From positions 1-46,229 of the forward strand of contig BNTV01000022.1 in the NCBI GenBank assembly GCA_025996865.1: DNA of 46,229 bases, read 5' to 3'. This document shows positions 34,310 to 42,414 of the stretch, one piece after another (within the stretch, counting starts at the first letter, position 1; every line of letters begins with the position of its first letter). The notes below the pieces were generated by a model. It had not been told where the DNA came from. It saw only the letters and a program-made list of their open reading frames with translations, and did not search any database. This stretch comes from Bacteroidia bacterium. GTDB lineage: Bacteria; Bacteroidota; Bacteroidia; Bacteroidales; Azobacteroidaceae. A program made the position numbers and the translations under genes.

Positions 34310-35839
34310 ATGTTAAAAAAAATTATTTCTTTGATTTTCATTCTGGTTATTGCAGGTTTTGGTTATTATTCATGGCACCATTACCGGCAGGTTTATCCGC
34401 CTTATTCGCCTGAGATAAATGCCGTCCTGTTCATGGCAGGCGATAATCGTTCCGAGTTGGAACAAGTCTTAAAACATTATAGCCGCCATCCGGCAGACAG
34501 CCTGAAACTGCGTGCCGCTGAGTTTCTGATAGTCAATATGCCCGGCAAATATTCTGAGTATTACGATGCGCCGTGGAATGACGTGGCTACGGTTAGGCTT
34601 CGTTGGACAAGTTCATCAAATAAACAATTGGTATTGGATACATACGGATTAGGCGAACCTGTTGTAAAGGAAGATGTAAGGTACATTACCGCCGATTATC
34701 TGATTAACAACATTGAACTGGCATTCCAGGTGTGGCAGGAAACCCCTTGGGGCAAGCACATTCCCTTTGATACTTTTTGTGAAGAAATTTTGCCGTACCG
34801 CGTGAGTATCGAACCCTTGGAAAACTGGCGGGAAAAAGCATTGGACACTTTTTCAGAGCTGTACGAGGAATTAAAAAACGATTCCTCAATCACATCCGTA
34901 ATGGCTTGCTGGAGAGTTAATAATTTACTGCCCCAATTTAATATAGACAACGATTTTCCGCCTGCAAATTTCTCCATGTTATTGGCCACACAAAGAGGTA
35001 TATGCGATAACATGGCAGCATTAGCCGCTTTTGCGATGAGAGCATTGGGAATCCCTGTTACAGTAGAATTTACTCCAAAATGGCCAAACAATAATGTCGG
35101 GCATGCCTGGAACAGTGTTTGCGACAGCAACGGACGTCATATTTCCTTTATGGGAACGCATACTAATCCGGGGGCGCCGCATCAAGGCAGTCTTTGGTTA
35201 AAAAGCAAAGTTTACAGGCGAATGTTTTCTAAACAACAGAATATGATAAACAGTACTAATACTCCGGCTGAATTACAGAATCCATATATGCAAGATGTCT
35301 CACAGGAATATGACGGTTTCGTTGATGTTGAAATTCCTGTCCGTTATCCGGCAACAGATACCACAGGATATGTTTATCTTGCTACAATGGGCGGCAGTCT
35401 CAACTGGAATCTTATCAGTTGGGGACAAGTAGAGCAACAAATAATACGATTTTCTTCCATCGGTAAAAATGTGCTGTACCTGCCTGTATATTATGGAAAC
35501 AATCATCGGAAGCCTGCCTGTTATCCTTTTTGGTTGAACAATGATGGAACTGTCCGGATTCTTGAACCTGATACGACCCGTTACGAACAGTTGAATTTAT
35601 CCACAATGGATCATTCCGTGAAAAATCTTTGGGATATACAGAATCCACAAGAACAAAACATCTATGAACTGTTCTGTTGGATGGATAGTACATGGCAGTC
35701 CCTTGAAAAGCAAGAATCAAAGAATCAACTGTTGCAATTTTGTATTCCATCGAATGCGCTGTTTTATCTGAAGAACAATACAACAGGAAAAGTAACGAAT
35801 GTTTTTACTGTTCAGGAAGAAGTAATACAATGGTTGTAA
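34310..35839 (+). CDS. Transglutaminase-like protein with intact catalytic site
   Basis: 509 residues with an N-terminal membrane anchor (IISLIFILVIAGFGYYSW), which lacks a lipobox. The core reads ATQRGICDNMAALAAFAMRA (Cys232), GIPVTVEF, then NVGHAWNSVCDSNGRH (His265), matching the Cys-His-Asp order of the transglutaminase/peptidase fold (PF01841). Such bacterial proteins may crosslink, deamidate or cut peptides in the periplasm. It lies 9 bases after its inactive paralogue. Placement at the end of a peptide export cluster makes a processing role possible but unproven. Confidence 0.85.
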   Translation: MLKKIISLIFILVIAGFGYYSWHHYRQVYPPYSPEINAVLFMAGDNRSELEQVLKHYSRHPADSLKLRAAEFLIVNMPGKYSEYYDAPWNDVATVRLRWTSSSNKQLVLDTYGLGEPVVKEDVRYITADYLINNIELAFQVWQETPWGKHIPFDTFCEEILPYRVSIEPLENWREKALDTFSELYEELKNDSSITSVMACWRVNNLLPQFNIDNDFPPANFSMLLATQRGICDNMAALAAFAMRALGIPVTVEFTPKWPNNNVGHAWNSVCDSNGRHISFMGTHTNPGAPHQGSLWLKSKVYRRMFSKQQNMINSTNTPAELQNPYMQDVSQEYDGFVDVEIPVRYPATDTTGYVYLATMGGSLNWNLISWGQVEQQIIRFSSIGKNVLYLPVYYGNNHRKPACYPFWLNNDGTVRILEPDTTRYEQLNLSTMDHSVKNLWDIQNPQEQNIYELFCWMDSTWQSLEKQESKNQLLQFCIPSNALFYLKNNTTGKVTNVFTVQEEVIQWL

Positions 35840-35862
35840 ACTAAGTACAAAAGAATGGCTAA

Positions 35863-36165
35863 TTAATTAATAAAATCCACCGACAACCCCAACTTCAACA
35901 AAGTAGGATTTACCGGATAATGCGGCAACGAAAAATACTCCGTTGGCGAAATAAACAGGGCACCGGCATTGTAGTATTCCAAGAAGAAGCGTGTTTGCTT
36001 CAAGTGGCAATTGAGAAATCCGCTGACTAACGGGTAGTTCCCGACTTTCACTTCGTTCTGCACCTTGAATTGTTGTGTGGCCGGCTCGTACCCCGGAGCA
36101 TAATACCGGGTAAAATAATGGGCATTGGCGCCTAATTGGATGGTCAGCACTTTGGCGATTTTAAA
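35863..36165 (-). pseudogene. Putative porin, C-terminal fragment cut by an IS
   Basis: About 100 residues on the minus strand read GFKIAKVLTIQLGANAHYFT, YYAPGYEPATQQFKVQNEV, GNYPLVSGFLNCHLKQTRFF and PHYPVNPTLLKLGLSVDFIN. They match the C-terminal strands of the Bacteroidetes putative porin family (about 600-700 residues when whole). The alternating pattern and terminal aromatic/Asn end fit an outer-membrane barrel. The upstream part is missing: on the far side of the IS I find no porin sequence, so the event removed more than the insertion alone would. Confidence 0.78.
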
Positions 36166-36198
36166 CCCTAACTCCGCAAAAATTTAGGTAGTTTTAGC

Positions 36199-36236
36199 AA
36201 AAAAGTGGCATAAACATTTGGATATGCCACTTTTTT
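36199..36236. terminator. Bidirectional terminator hairpin inside the IS left end
   Basis: A perfect 14-base stem (AAAAAAGTGGCATA and its complement) surrounds a 10-base loop at 36213-36222. It has an A run on one side and a T run on the other, so it could terminate transcription from either direction. It probably shields the transposase gene from outside transcription. The loop holds the -33 element of the next feature. Confidence 0.72.
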
Positions 36237-36248
36237 GTTGTAACTTTG
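36217..36248 (+). promoter_or_regulatory. Transposase promoter
   Basis: TTTG at 36217-36220, a 20-base spacer and TAACTTTG at 36241-36248 form an exact Bacteroidales promoter. The ATG at 36271 lies 22 bases downstream. The -33 element is in the loop and the spacer covers the right arm of the hairpin at 36199-36236. Confidence 0.75.
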
Positions 36249-36270
36249 TGCTACCTAAATAGGTTGCATT

Positions 36271-37794
36271 ATGTATTTACCGGAATGGATTCAACAGTTC
36301 AAGGAGCCTTTGACGGAAATCAGGCTCATCAACGGTACTTTTTACAAGTATCAAGTAAAGTATGTCTATGACAAGCAGAAAAAACGTTCGGCAAAGAAGA
36401 CTATTTGCCTGCTTGGAAAAATCACCGAGACGGAAGGGTTTGTTCCTTCGTCAAAAAACGAGTTGAGGTTGCGAAATGAGGAACTTCCGCAAGTCGATAT
36501 AAAGACTTTTGGCGTTTACAATCTTTTTTCGGAGTTGATGAAAGAAGAAATCTCGTCTTTGGGAACGTTTTTTGATGAGGAACATACGGAAACGATGCTC
36601 AGTTTTGCCATGATGCGCTGGGCGCATCAAACGCCGATAAAACGGGCGAGAGAGTATCATTCGCACGATTTTTGTTCGGAATTATGGGCGACGAAATCGT
36701 TTTCGGACAAGATTGTTTCTTCGACCTTGAAATATTTTGGCGAAAACCGGCAGGCTGTCGTGGCATGGATGAAGACACAGTTGAAAGACGTGCCCGATGA
36801 GCAGAACTTTGTGCTGATGGATTCCACGCACACATTAAGCGTGTCGGAAAATCTGGCTGTCAATGCAAAGGGCTACAATCCGGACTTCGACTTTGACAAA
36901 CAAATCCGGTTGATGTACCTGTTTTCGGCACAAATGAAACAGCCGGTTTATTATCGCCTGATTAACGGGAACATTACCGATGTCAAATCAATGGCATTGT
37001 GCATCCATGAAATGAACGTCAAGAACAAAGTCGTATTCATTGCCGACAAGGGGTTTTTCAGCACAGAGAACATTGAAATGATGAAAGAGGAGGAGCTTTC
37101 ATACATCATCCCCTTGCACCGCAACAATTCACTGATTGACTTTTCGCCGCTCGAAAAACAGAATTTCAAAAAAGAGTTGAGCTATTTTCTTTTTCAGGAT
37201 AGAATTATCTGGTATTATTCATATAAAAATGGGGATTACAATATGATTACGTTTCTTGACGAGGCATTAAGGATAAAGGAAGAAAAGGATTATCTGTCAA
37301 GAATAGAAACATATCCTGAAAATTATTCACGAGAGGGATTTGACGGCAAATTAAACCGTTTCGGGACGTTGACAATCATTTATGACATTGAAAATCAAAT
37401 AAATATTGAAGAAAAGAACAAAAAAGAGAAAAAGAAACCGGCAAAGGAAAAAAAGATTGAACAAGTCATTTACGAATCGTACAAACAGCGCAACGATGTG
37501 GAAGTGATGTTCGACAGCTACAAAAACTGTCTGGATGCCGATGTCTCATACATGCAGAACCGCTATGTGATGGTGGGTTGGCTCTTTGCCAACTTCTTGG
37601 CAATGATAGCTTACTACAAATTGTATTCGCGCCTGCTGCAAGCCGAACAGTTATCAAAACACTCGCCAAAAGATATTATCGAACTCTCAAAAGCAATTTA
37701 CAAAATGAAGATAAGAAACCAATGGCGCCTGTCCGAAATCACCCAGAAAACACAGAGGCTGTTCGCCAAAATTCAAATAGACTACCTAAATTAA
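36271..37794 (+). CDS. IS1634/IS4-superfamily DDE transposase
   Basis: 507 residues. The first Asp lies in FVLMDSTHTLS (about residue 183), the second in VVFIADKGFFSTENIEMM (about 259), and the Glu in YKQRNDVEVMFDSYKN (about 414), where Y-R-E-K spacing is recognisable. The first domain FGVYNLFSELMKEE is common in this group. A Lys/Glu-rich linker (NKKEKKKPAKEKKIEQ) precedes the last catalytic block. It is full length with no internal stop, so the element may be active. It has its own promoter within the left end. Confidence 0.9.
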   Translation: MYLPEWIQQFKEPLTEIRLINGTFYKYQVKYVYDKQKKRSAKKTICLLGKITETEGFVPSSKNELRLRNEELPQVDIKTFGVYNLFSELMKEEISSLGTFFDEEHTETMLSFAMMRWAHQTPIKRAREYHSHDFCSELWATKSFSDKIVSSTLKYFGENRQAVVAWMKTQLKDVPDEQNFVLMDSTHTLSVSENLAVNAKGYNPDFDFDKQIRLMYLFSAQMKQPVYYRLINGNITDVKSMALCIHEMNVKNKVVFIADKGFFSTENIEMMKEEELSYIIPLHRNNSLIDFSPLEKQNFKKELSYFLFQDRIIWYYSYKNGDYNMITFLDEALRIKEEKDYLSRIETYPENYSREGFDGKLNRFGTLTIIYDIENQINIEEKNKKEKKKPAKEKKIEQVIYESYKQRNDVEVMFDSYKNCLDADVSYMQNRYVMVGWLFANFLAMIAYYKLYSRLLQAEQLSKHSPKDIIELSKAIYKMKIRNQWRLSEITQKTQRLFAKIQIDYLN

Positions 37795-37843
37795 GCGGAG
37801 TTAGGGGTTAAATTCATCGACATTCTGTTTCATTTATAAATTT

Positions 37844-37867
37844 TGCGACACCCAAATGGGTGTCGCA
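37844..37867. terminator. Perfect 10-base-pair hairpin, terminator candidate
   Basis: TGCGACACCC and GGGTGTCGCA flank an AAAT loop. It lies about 77 bases downstream of the lipoamide dehydrogenase stop on the minus strand. No strong T run follows in either direction, so termination efficiency is uncertain. Confidence 0.6.
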
Positions 37868-37943
37868 TTGTGATTTTACATGAAACCCGCATGCAAAAGT
37901 AGATTACCCAATTCATCTATCCGATACTTTTTTGGGGGTACTT

Positions 37944-39290
37944 TTACAAAGCCTCCTTAATAATTTCCCCAACCGTAGGATGCGGAAAAATCATCGCTTT
38001 CAATTCTTCGGCTTTCAAGCCTTTTTCAATGGCAATTCCCGCAATGACAATGATTTCCGAAGCCGGATTTCCCAAAATATGCACGCCGAGAATGGTACCG
38101 TCTTCACCTTCAAGAATTTTACAAACACCGTTGCCTTGTTCGTTTTCAGCCACAAAACGGCCCGAATATGCCATCGGGAGTTGCTTCACGGTATAGGAAA
38201 CATTTTCCGTTTGCAGCACTTCTTCTGTCTTCCCAACACTTGCAATTTCAGGATTGGTATAAATCACTCCGGGAATGGCTTTATATGACATTTTTTCATT
38301 TTTTCCGAGAATATGTCCGACAGCAACCTCTGCTTCCCGAACAGCGGTATGCGCCAAAAGAGAGAATCCGGTAATGTCGCCGCAAGCATAAACATCAGCA
38401 TGAGATGTTTGCATGTATTCATTGACTTTCAGTCCGTTCCTGAATAATTCCGGATTTAATGTTTCAAGCCCAAATCCTGTCAATACCGGTTTGCGACCGA
38501 CGCTCAACAAAATTTTTGAAACCTCTAAAATATTCTTTTCTCCCGCTTTTTCTATTTCTATTTGGCGATTATCCACGGAAACAACTTTCGTACTCAAGTG
38601 AAATTCAATTCCTTTTTTGGTTAATTCATTCCTTAAAAGCGCCGACAATTCTTTATCCATACCGGGCAGGATTTCATCCAGCATTTCGACGACGATCACT
38701 TGGGTTCCCAATGTATTGAAAAACGAAGCAAACTCAATGCCGATTACGCCGCCGCCGATAATCAACAAAGATTCGGGGACTCCCTTGTTTTCCAAAGCTT
38801 CGCGGCTCGTCCAAAAATCAGTTTCCTTCAATCCGGGAATAGGAGGAATGATCGTTTCCGAACCCGTACAGAGCAGCAGTTTACTTGCACAATAAATTTG
38901 TCCATTACAAGCAATTTCCTGTACCTTGCACTCTGTACCCTGTACCTGAACACCAGCTTCTCCCATAACAGTTTCCACGCCCGCTTCATTCATTTTGGCA
39001 CGGATCCCTGCGGTTAATTTGCGAACAATCTTGGTTTTACGGGCAATGATTTTGGGTAAATCGAAGGTGACATTTTCACAAGAGATTGCGTATTTTGTTG
39101 CATCTTTGGCGGTTTGATAAACCTTGGCGGAATAAAGCAGCGTCTTCGTTGGAATACAGCCTTCGTTCAGACAAATACCTCCGAGATTGTTTTTTTCAAA
39201 AAGGATGGTTTTCAGGCCATTTTTCCCGGCCAATTCCGCTGCGGTGTATCCGGCCGGGCCGCCGCCGATGATTGCTAAATCGTAAATCAT
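37944..39290 (-). CDS. lpdA: Dihydrolipoyl dehydrogenase
   Basis: About 448 residues: FAD-binding motif IIGGGPAGYTAAE at the start, redox disulfide GGICLNEGCIPTK near residue 40, NAD-binding GGGVIGIEFASF near 180, and C-terminal HPTVGE with the His-Glu catalytic dyad. This E3 flavoprotein reoxidises lipoamide in 2-oxoacid dehydrogenase or glycine-cleavage complexes. The start MIYDLAIIGG at 39290 is preferred; another ATG at 39296 adds two residues and overlaps the antitoxin end more. Near residue 117 the stretch VQVQGTECKVQE comes from GTACAGG-type simple repeats and looks inserted. Confidence 0.93.
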   Translation of the reverse strand: MIYDLAIIGGGPAGYTAAELAGKNGLKTILFEKNNLGGICLNEGCIPTKTLLYSAKVYQTAKDATKYAISCENVTFDLPKIIARKTKIVRKLTAGIRAKMNEAGVETVMGEAGVQVQGTECKVQEIACNGQIYCASKLLLCTGSETIIPPIPGLKETDFWTSREALENKGVPESLLIIGGGVIGIEFASFFNTLGTQVIVVEMLDEILPGMDKELSALLRNELTKKGIEFHLSTKVVSVDNRQIEIEKAGEKNILEVSKILLSVGRKPVLTGFGLETLNPELFRNGLKVNEYMQTSHADVYACGDITGFSLLAHTAVREAEVAVGHILGKNEKMSYKAIPGVIYTNPEIASVGKTEEVLQTENVSYTVKQLPMAYSGRFVAENEQGNGVCKILEGEDGTILGVHILGNPASEIIVIAGIAIEKGLKAEELKAMIFPHPTVGEIIKEAL

Positions 39291-39643
39291 GCACATACAA
39301 CTTTTTTATTACTTTTATAATATGATTTTATCTCTTTTGTTTCATGTAGCCCTCGAAAACTTACATGCTTAATTTGTTGAAATTCGGCTTGCTTCATTTC
39401 TTTTTCGTTTTCTATATCAAAATCATCTTGAAGTCCTAACCAAAATTTGGCGGAGTTGCCAAAAAAAAGTCCTAAACGCAAAGCAGTATCAGCTGTTATT
39501 CTTCTACTTCCTTTGATAATCCCTGAAATTCGCGTTTGAGGAATATTCAATTCCCGTGAAAGTTTATATTGTGAAATATTCAGAGGAATTAAAAATTCTT
39601 CCAACAATATTTCACCTGGTTTTATATTTCTCAATTTTTCCAT
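39287..39643 (-). CDS. higA: HigA-type antitoxin
   Basis: 118 residues starting MEKLRNIKPGEILLEEFL, the family's usual N-terminus, then an XRE-type HTH (NISQYKLSRELNIPQTRISG) and the conserved KGSRRITADTALRLGLFFGN with FWLGLQDDFD. It binds and neutralises the HigB toxin and represses the operon. The ATG at 39643 is chosen; the open frame upstream starts only with TTG. It follows the toxin gene directly, the usual toxin-first order for HigBA. Its end overlaps the lpdA start by 4 bases, so read-through may couple them. Residues after about 90 are not conserved in the family. Confidence 0.9.
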   Translation of the reverse strand: MEKLRNIKPGEILLEEFLIPLNISQYKLSRELNIPQTRISGIIKGSRRITADTALRLGLFFGNSAKFWLGLQDDFDIENEKEMKQAEFQQIKHVSFRGLHETKEIKSYYKSNKKVVCA

Positions 39644-39656
39644 TTTGACTGTTATT

Positions 39657-39938
39657 TTAATGATAATCAACTATTTCAACTTCCGAGCTATTACCGTTTT
39701 CCCATTTGAAAAGTATTCTCCATTGATCATTGATACGAATACTGTAATAATTCTTCCGGTCACCTTTTAATTTTTCCAAGCGGTTAGACGGAGGAACTCT
39801 CAAATCATTTATATTCTGAGAATTATTTAACATTCTCAGTTTTCTTCTGCTAACATCCTGTATCTCCCGAGGTAATTTCAAAGATACAATGCCTTGCCAA
39901 ATTCTCTCTGTTTCTTTATCTTGAAATGAAAGTATCAT
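39657..39938 (-). CDS. higB: HigB-type mRNA interferase toxin (RelE fold)
   Basis: 93 residues. Landmarks are FQDKETERIWQGIVSLKLP at the start, RRKLRMLNNSQNINDLRVPP in the middle, and YSIRINDQWRILFKWENG with VEIVDYH at the end. These are the typical HigB/RelE positions, including the Arg of the IRINDQWR strand and the terminal DYH. RelE-fold toxins cut mRNA on the ribosome. Paired with HigA downstream, it forms a type II toxin-antitoxin module. Confidence 0.92.
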   Translation of the reverse strand: MILSFQDKETERIWQGIVSLKLPREIQDVSRRKLRMLNNSQNINDLRVPPSNRLEKLKGDRKNYYSIRINDQWRILFKWENGNSSEVEIVDYH

Positions 39939-39959
39939 GATCGTTTCACAATGCTAACG

Positions 39960-40020
39960 GCAAAGGTAAGTATTTTTTTCGCTTTTTGAGAAATTATTAA
40001 ACAGAATATTGTAATTTTGC
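39960..40020. promoter_or_regulatory. Divergent promoter region of higBA and nadB
   Basis: On the minus strand TACCTTTGC (39960-39968) is a -7 element for higBA. On the plus strand TAATTTTGC (40012-40020) is a -7 element for nadB, with TTTG at 39985-39988 as a loosely spaced (23 bases) -33 element. The divergent promoters lie within 60 bases. Confidence 0.55.
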
Positions 40021-40050
40021 ACTCATAATTGAACGTTAGACTGCTGTATT

Positions 40051-41631
40051 ATGATACACAAATTCGATTTCCTCGTCATCGGTTCCGGAATTGCCGGAAT
40101 GAGTTATGCGCTGAAAGTAGCCGATAAAGGCCGCGTCGCGCTCCTTGCCAAAACCACCCTGGAAGAAGCCAATACCTTTTACGCACAAGGTGGAATTGCA
40201 TCGGTAACCCTCCCTTGGGACGATTTTGAAAAACATGTCCAGGATACGCTGATTGCGGGCGACGGATTATGCGACAAGCAAGTAGTGGAAAAAGTAGTCC
40301 GGGAAGCCCCCAAACAAATCGAAGAACTGATTCGCTGGGGCGTGGATTTCGACAAAGACCCAAAAGGCGAGTTTGACTTGCACAAAGAAGGCGGCCATTC
40401 CGAATTCCGCATTCTGCATCATAAAGACAACACCGGACAAGAAATCCAGGAAAGTTTGATTAACGCCGTGAAACATCATCCGAATATCACCGTTTATCAT
40501 CATTACTTTGCCATCGAGATACTTACCCAACACCATCTGGGAATAAAAGTAACGAAAGATACGCCGGATATCGAATGTTACGGCGCCTACGCATTGGACG
40601 AAAAAACGAATGGAATCCACACTTTCCTGTCCAAAGTCACCATGATTTGTACCGGTGGAATCGGAAATATTTACCAGACGACAACCAATCCGATTGTTGC
40701 CACAGGCGATGGAATCGCTATGGTTTACCGCGCTAAAGGTTTGGTGAAAGACATGGAATTTGTGCAATTCCATCCGACGGCCTTGTACAACCCGATGGAA
40801 CGACCGTCTTTTCTGATTACGGAAGCCATGCGAGGCTATGGAGGCGTTTTGAAAACACGCAACGGTGAAGAATTCATGCAAAAATACGACGTCCGCGGTT
40901 CGCTGGCTCCACGCGACATTGTGGCGCGCGCTATCGACAACGAAATGAAAAACAGCGGAAGCGATTTCGTCTATTTGGATGTGACTCACAAAGACCCTGA
41001 AGAAACCAGAAATCAATATCCGACCATTTACGAAAAATGTCTGAATGAAGGAATTGACATCACCAAAGACTATATTCCGGTCGCTCCGGCGGCGCATTAT
41101 CTTTGCGGAGGAATCGTGGTGGACATGAATGCCCGGACTACCATCAACCGTTTATACGCTACCGGTGAATGTTCGCGTACCGGTTTGCACGGAGCCAATC
41201 GTTTGGCTTCCAACTCTTTGATTGAAGCCATTGTATATGCCGATGCCGCCGCCAAACATTCGTTCGCCCACATCCACGAATACTCAATCAATGAACACAT
41301 TCCCGCATGGAATGACAAAGGAACTTCGCTAACCGAAGAAATGGTGTTAATCACCCAAAGCGTCAAAGAAGTCGGTTCGATTATGAGTAATTATGTCGGG
41401 ATTGTCCGTTCTAACTTGCGTTTGGAACGCGCTTTTGAACGTTTGGAAATTATTTACCGCGAAACTGAAAACCTTTTTATCCGTTCGACGGTTTCAAAAG
41501 ATATTTGCGAATTACGGAATATTGTGAATGTCGGTTATTTAGTCATCAAACAGGCGATGGAAAGGAAGGAAAGCCGGGGATTGCATTATACGATTGATTA
41601 TCCGAGGAAAAACAGCATAGCGATTTTGTAA
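40051..41631 (+). CDS. nadB: L-aspartate oxidase
   Basis: 526 residues, the normal length. The FAD motif is VIGSGIAGMSYALKVADKG at the N-terminus; NTFYAQGGIASV and the RGYGGVLKT and ARAIDNEM regions are typical. APAAHYLCGGIVVD and YATGECSRTGLHGANRLASN, with the catalytic-site His and Arg and the flavin-contact GECS, are conserved. It oxidises L-aspartate to iminoaspartate, the first step of NAD synthesis. It may use fumarate or oxygen. NadA and NadC are not in the window, so the gene stands alone with its own promoter. Confidence 0.95.
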   Translation: MIHKFDFLVIGSGIAGMSYALKVADKGRVALLAKTTLEEANTFYAQGGIASVTLPWDDFEKHVQDTLIAGDGLCDKQVVEKVVREAPKQIEELIRWGVDFDKDPKGEFDLHKEGGHSEFRILHHKDNTGQEIQESLINAVKHHPNITVYHHYFAIEILTQHHLGIKVTKDTPDIECYGAYALDEKTNGIHTFLSKVTMICTGGIGNIYQTTTNPIVATGDGIAMVYRAKGLVKDMEFVQFHPTALYNPMERPSFLITEAMRGYGGVLKTRNGEEFMQKYDVRGSLAPRDIVARAIDNEMKNSGSDFVYLDVTHKDPEETRNQYPTIYEKCLNEGIDITKDYIPVAPAAHYLCGGIVVDMNARTTINRLYATGECSRTGLHGANRLASNSLIEAIVYADAAAKHSFAHIHEYSINEHIPAWNDKGTSLTEEMVLITQSVKEVGSIMSNYVGIVRSNLRLERAFERLEIIYRETENLFIRSTVSKDICELRNIVNVGYLVIKQAMERKESRGLHYTIDYPRKNSIAIL

Positions 41632-41653
41632 AAACTACCGGAGAAGAATATTT

Positions 41654-41690
41654 TGAGGCTGTCTCAAAATACTCTTTTGAGACAGCCTCA
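41654..41690. terminator. Bidirectional terminator between nadB and the rubrerythrin gene
   Basis: TGAGGCTGTCTCAAAA pairs perfectly (16 bases) with its complement around a 5-base TACTC loop. It lies between the convergent nadB and rubrerythrin stops. The stem has A and T runs at the loop side, not outside it. Confidence 0.75.
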
Positions 41691-41711
41691 CGACGTGCAA
41701 GACCAAAAAAA

Positions 41712-42293
41712 TTAATAATTTGTCTTCCGTAACTCAAAGAAAGCTTTCGGATGCAAACAAGCCGGGCAAGTTTCGGGAGCGCCGACGCCTACATGCACAT
41801 AACCACAATTCCGGCATTGCCATTCGACTTCTTCCGCTTTTTTGAATACCGAACCATCCAAAACATTGGCTAATAATTTCCGGTAGCGAAGTTCGTGTTG
41901 TACTTCCACTCTTGCAATCATTTTGAAAGCAGCGGCTACTTGCGGAAATCCTTCTTCACGAGCTGTTTTTTCAAATTCGGGATATAAAATGTCCCATTCT
42001 TCGTTTTCGCCGGCGGCTGCCGCAGCAAGATTTTCTGCTGTTGTTCCGATAATTCCGGCCGGATAACTGGCTGTAATTTCTACCATTCCACCTTCCAGAA
42101 ATTTGAAAAACCGCTTTGCATGTTCCTTTTCCTGTTCAGCTGTTTCGAGGAATATCGCCGAAATTTGTTCGTAACCTTCATTCTTTGCCACACTTGCAAA
42201 AAATGTGTAGCGACTTCTTGCCTGACTTTCTCCGGCAAATGCTTTCAATAAGTTTTGTTCGGTCTTTGTTCCTTTAATACTTTTTTCTGCCAT
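41712..42293 (-). CDS. rbr: Rubrerythrin
   Basis: 193 residues with the two-domain rubrerythrin layout. The four-helix diiron domain shows FAGESQARSRYTFFA, ETAEQEKEHAKRFF and ARVEVQHELRYRKLL, supplying Glu and His ligands. The C-terminal rubredoxin-like domain reads WQCRNCGYVHVG and ETCPACLHPKAFFEL with two CxxC pairs. It reduces hydrogen peroxide in the cytoplasm of anaerobes. This is consistent with an anaerobic host. Confidence 0.96.
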   Translation of the reverse strand: MAEKSIKGTKTEQNLLKAFAGESQARSRYTFFASVAKNEGYEQISAIFLETAEQEKEHAKRFFKFLEGGMVEITASYPAGIIGTTAENLAAAAAGENEEWDILYPEFEKTAREEGFPQVAAAFKMIARVEVQHELRYRKLLANVLDGSVFKKAEEVEWQCRNCGYVHVGVGAPETCPACLHPKAFFELRKTNY

Positions 42294-42342
42294 AATTTTT
42301 TAATTTAGTGTTTTAATTATAATTAACTGTTTTTTTATGACA

Positions 42343-42371
42343 CAAATATAAACATTTTTTTCGGGAACAAA
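42343..42371 (-). promoter_or_regulatory. Promoter candidate for the rubrerythrin gene
   Basis: On the minus strand TATATTTG (42343-42350) is a -7 element; TTTG (42368-42371) is a -33 element, with a rather short 17-base spacer. Confidence 0.45.
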
Positions 42372-42414
42372 TGCATCAAAGGTATCAATTTTAACAAGAA
42401 TTGACAAAAGCAAT

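Larger units (their letters stand above)
36166..37807. mobile_element. IS1634-like insertion sequence
   Basis: Imperfect terminal inverted repeats of about 26 bases: CCCTAACTCCGC then TTTAGGTAGT at the left end, and ACTACCTAAA then GCGGAGTTAGGG at the right. TTAAA flanks the element on both sides (36161-36165 and 37808-37812) if one extra G is counted in the right end. One transposase gene fills the interior. It has inserted in the porin gene. Confidence 0.85.

Noticed and set aside
36161..37812. Exact target duplication of the IS1634-like element
   Set aside because: TTAAA occurs on both sides, but one extra G must be assigned to the right end, so the duplication is probable, not certain.
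41641..41711. Small RNA gene between nadB and the rubrerythrin gene
   Set aside because: The 16-base-pair hairpin lies between convergent genes and is explained by bidirectional termination; no promoter was seen.
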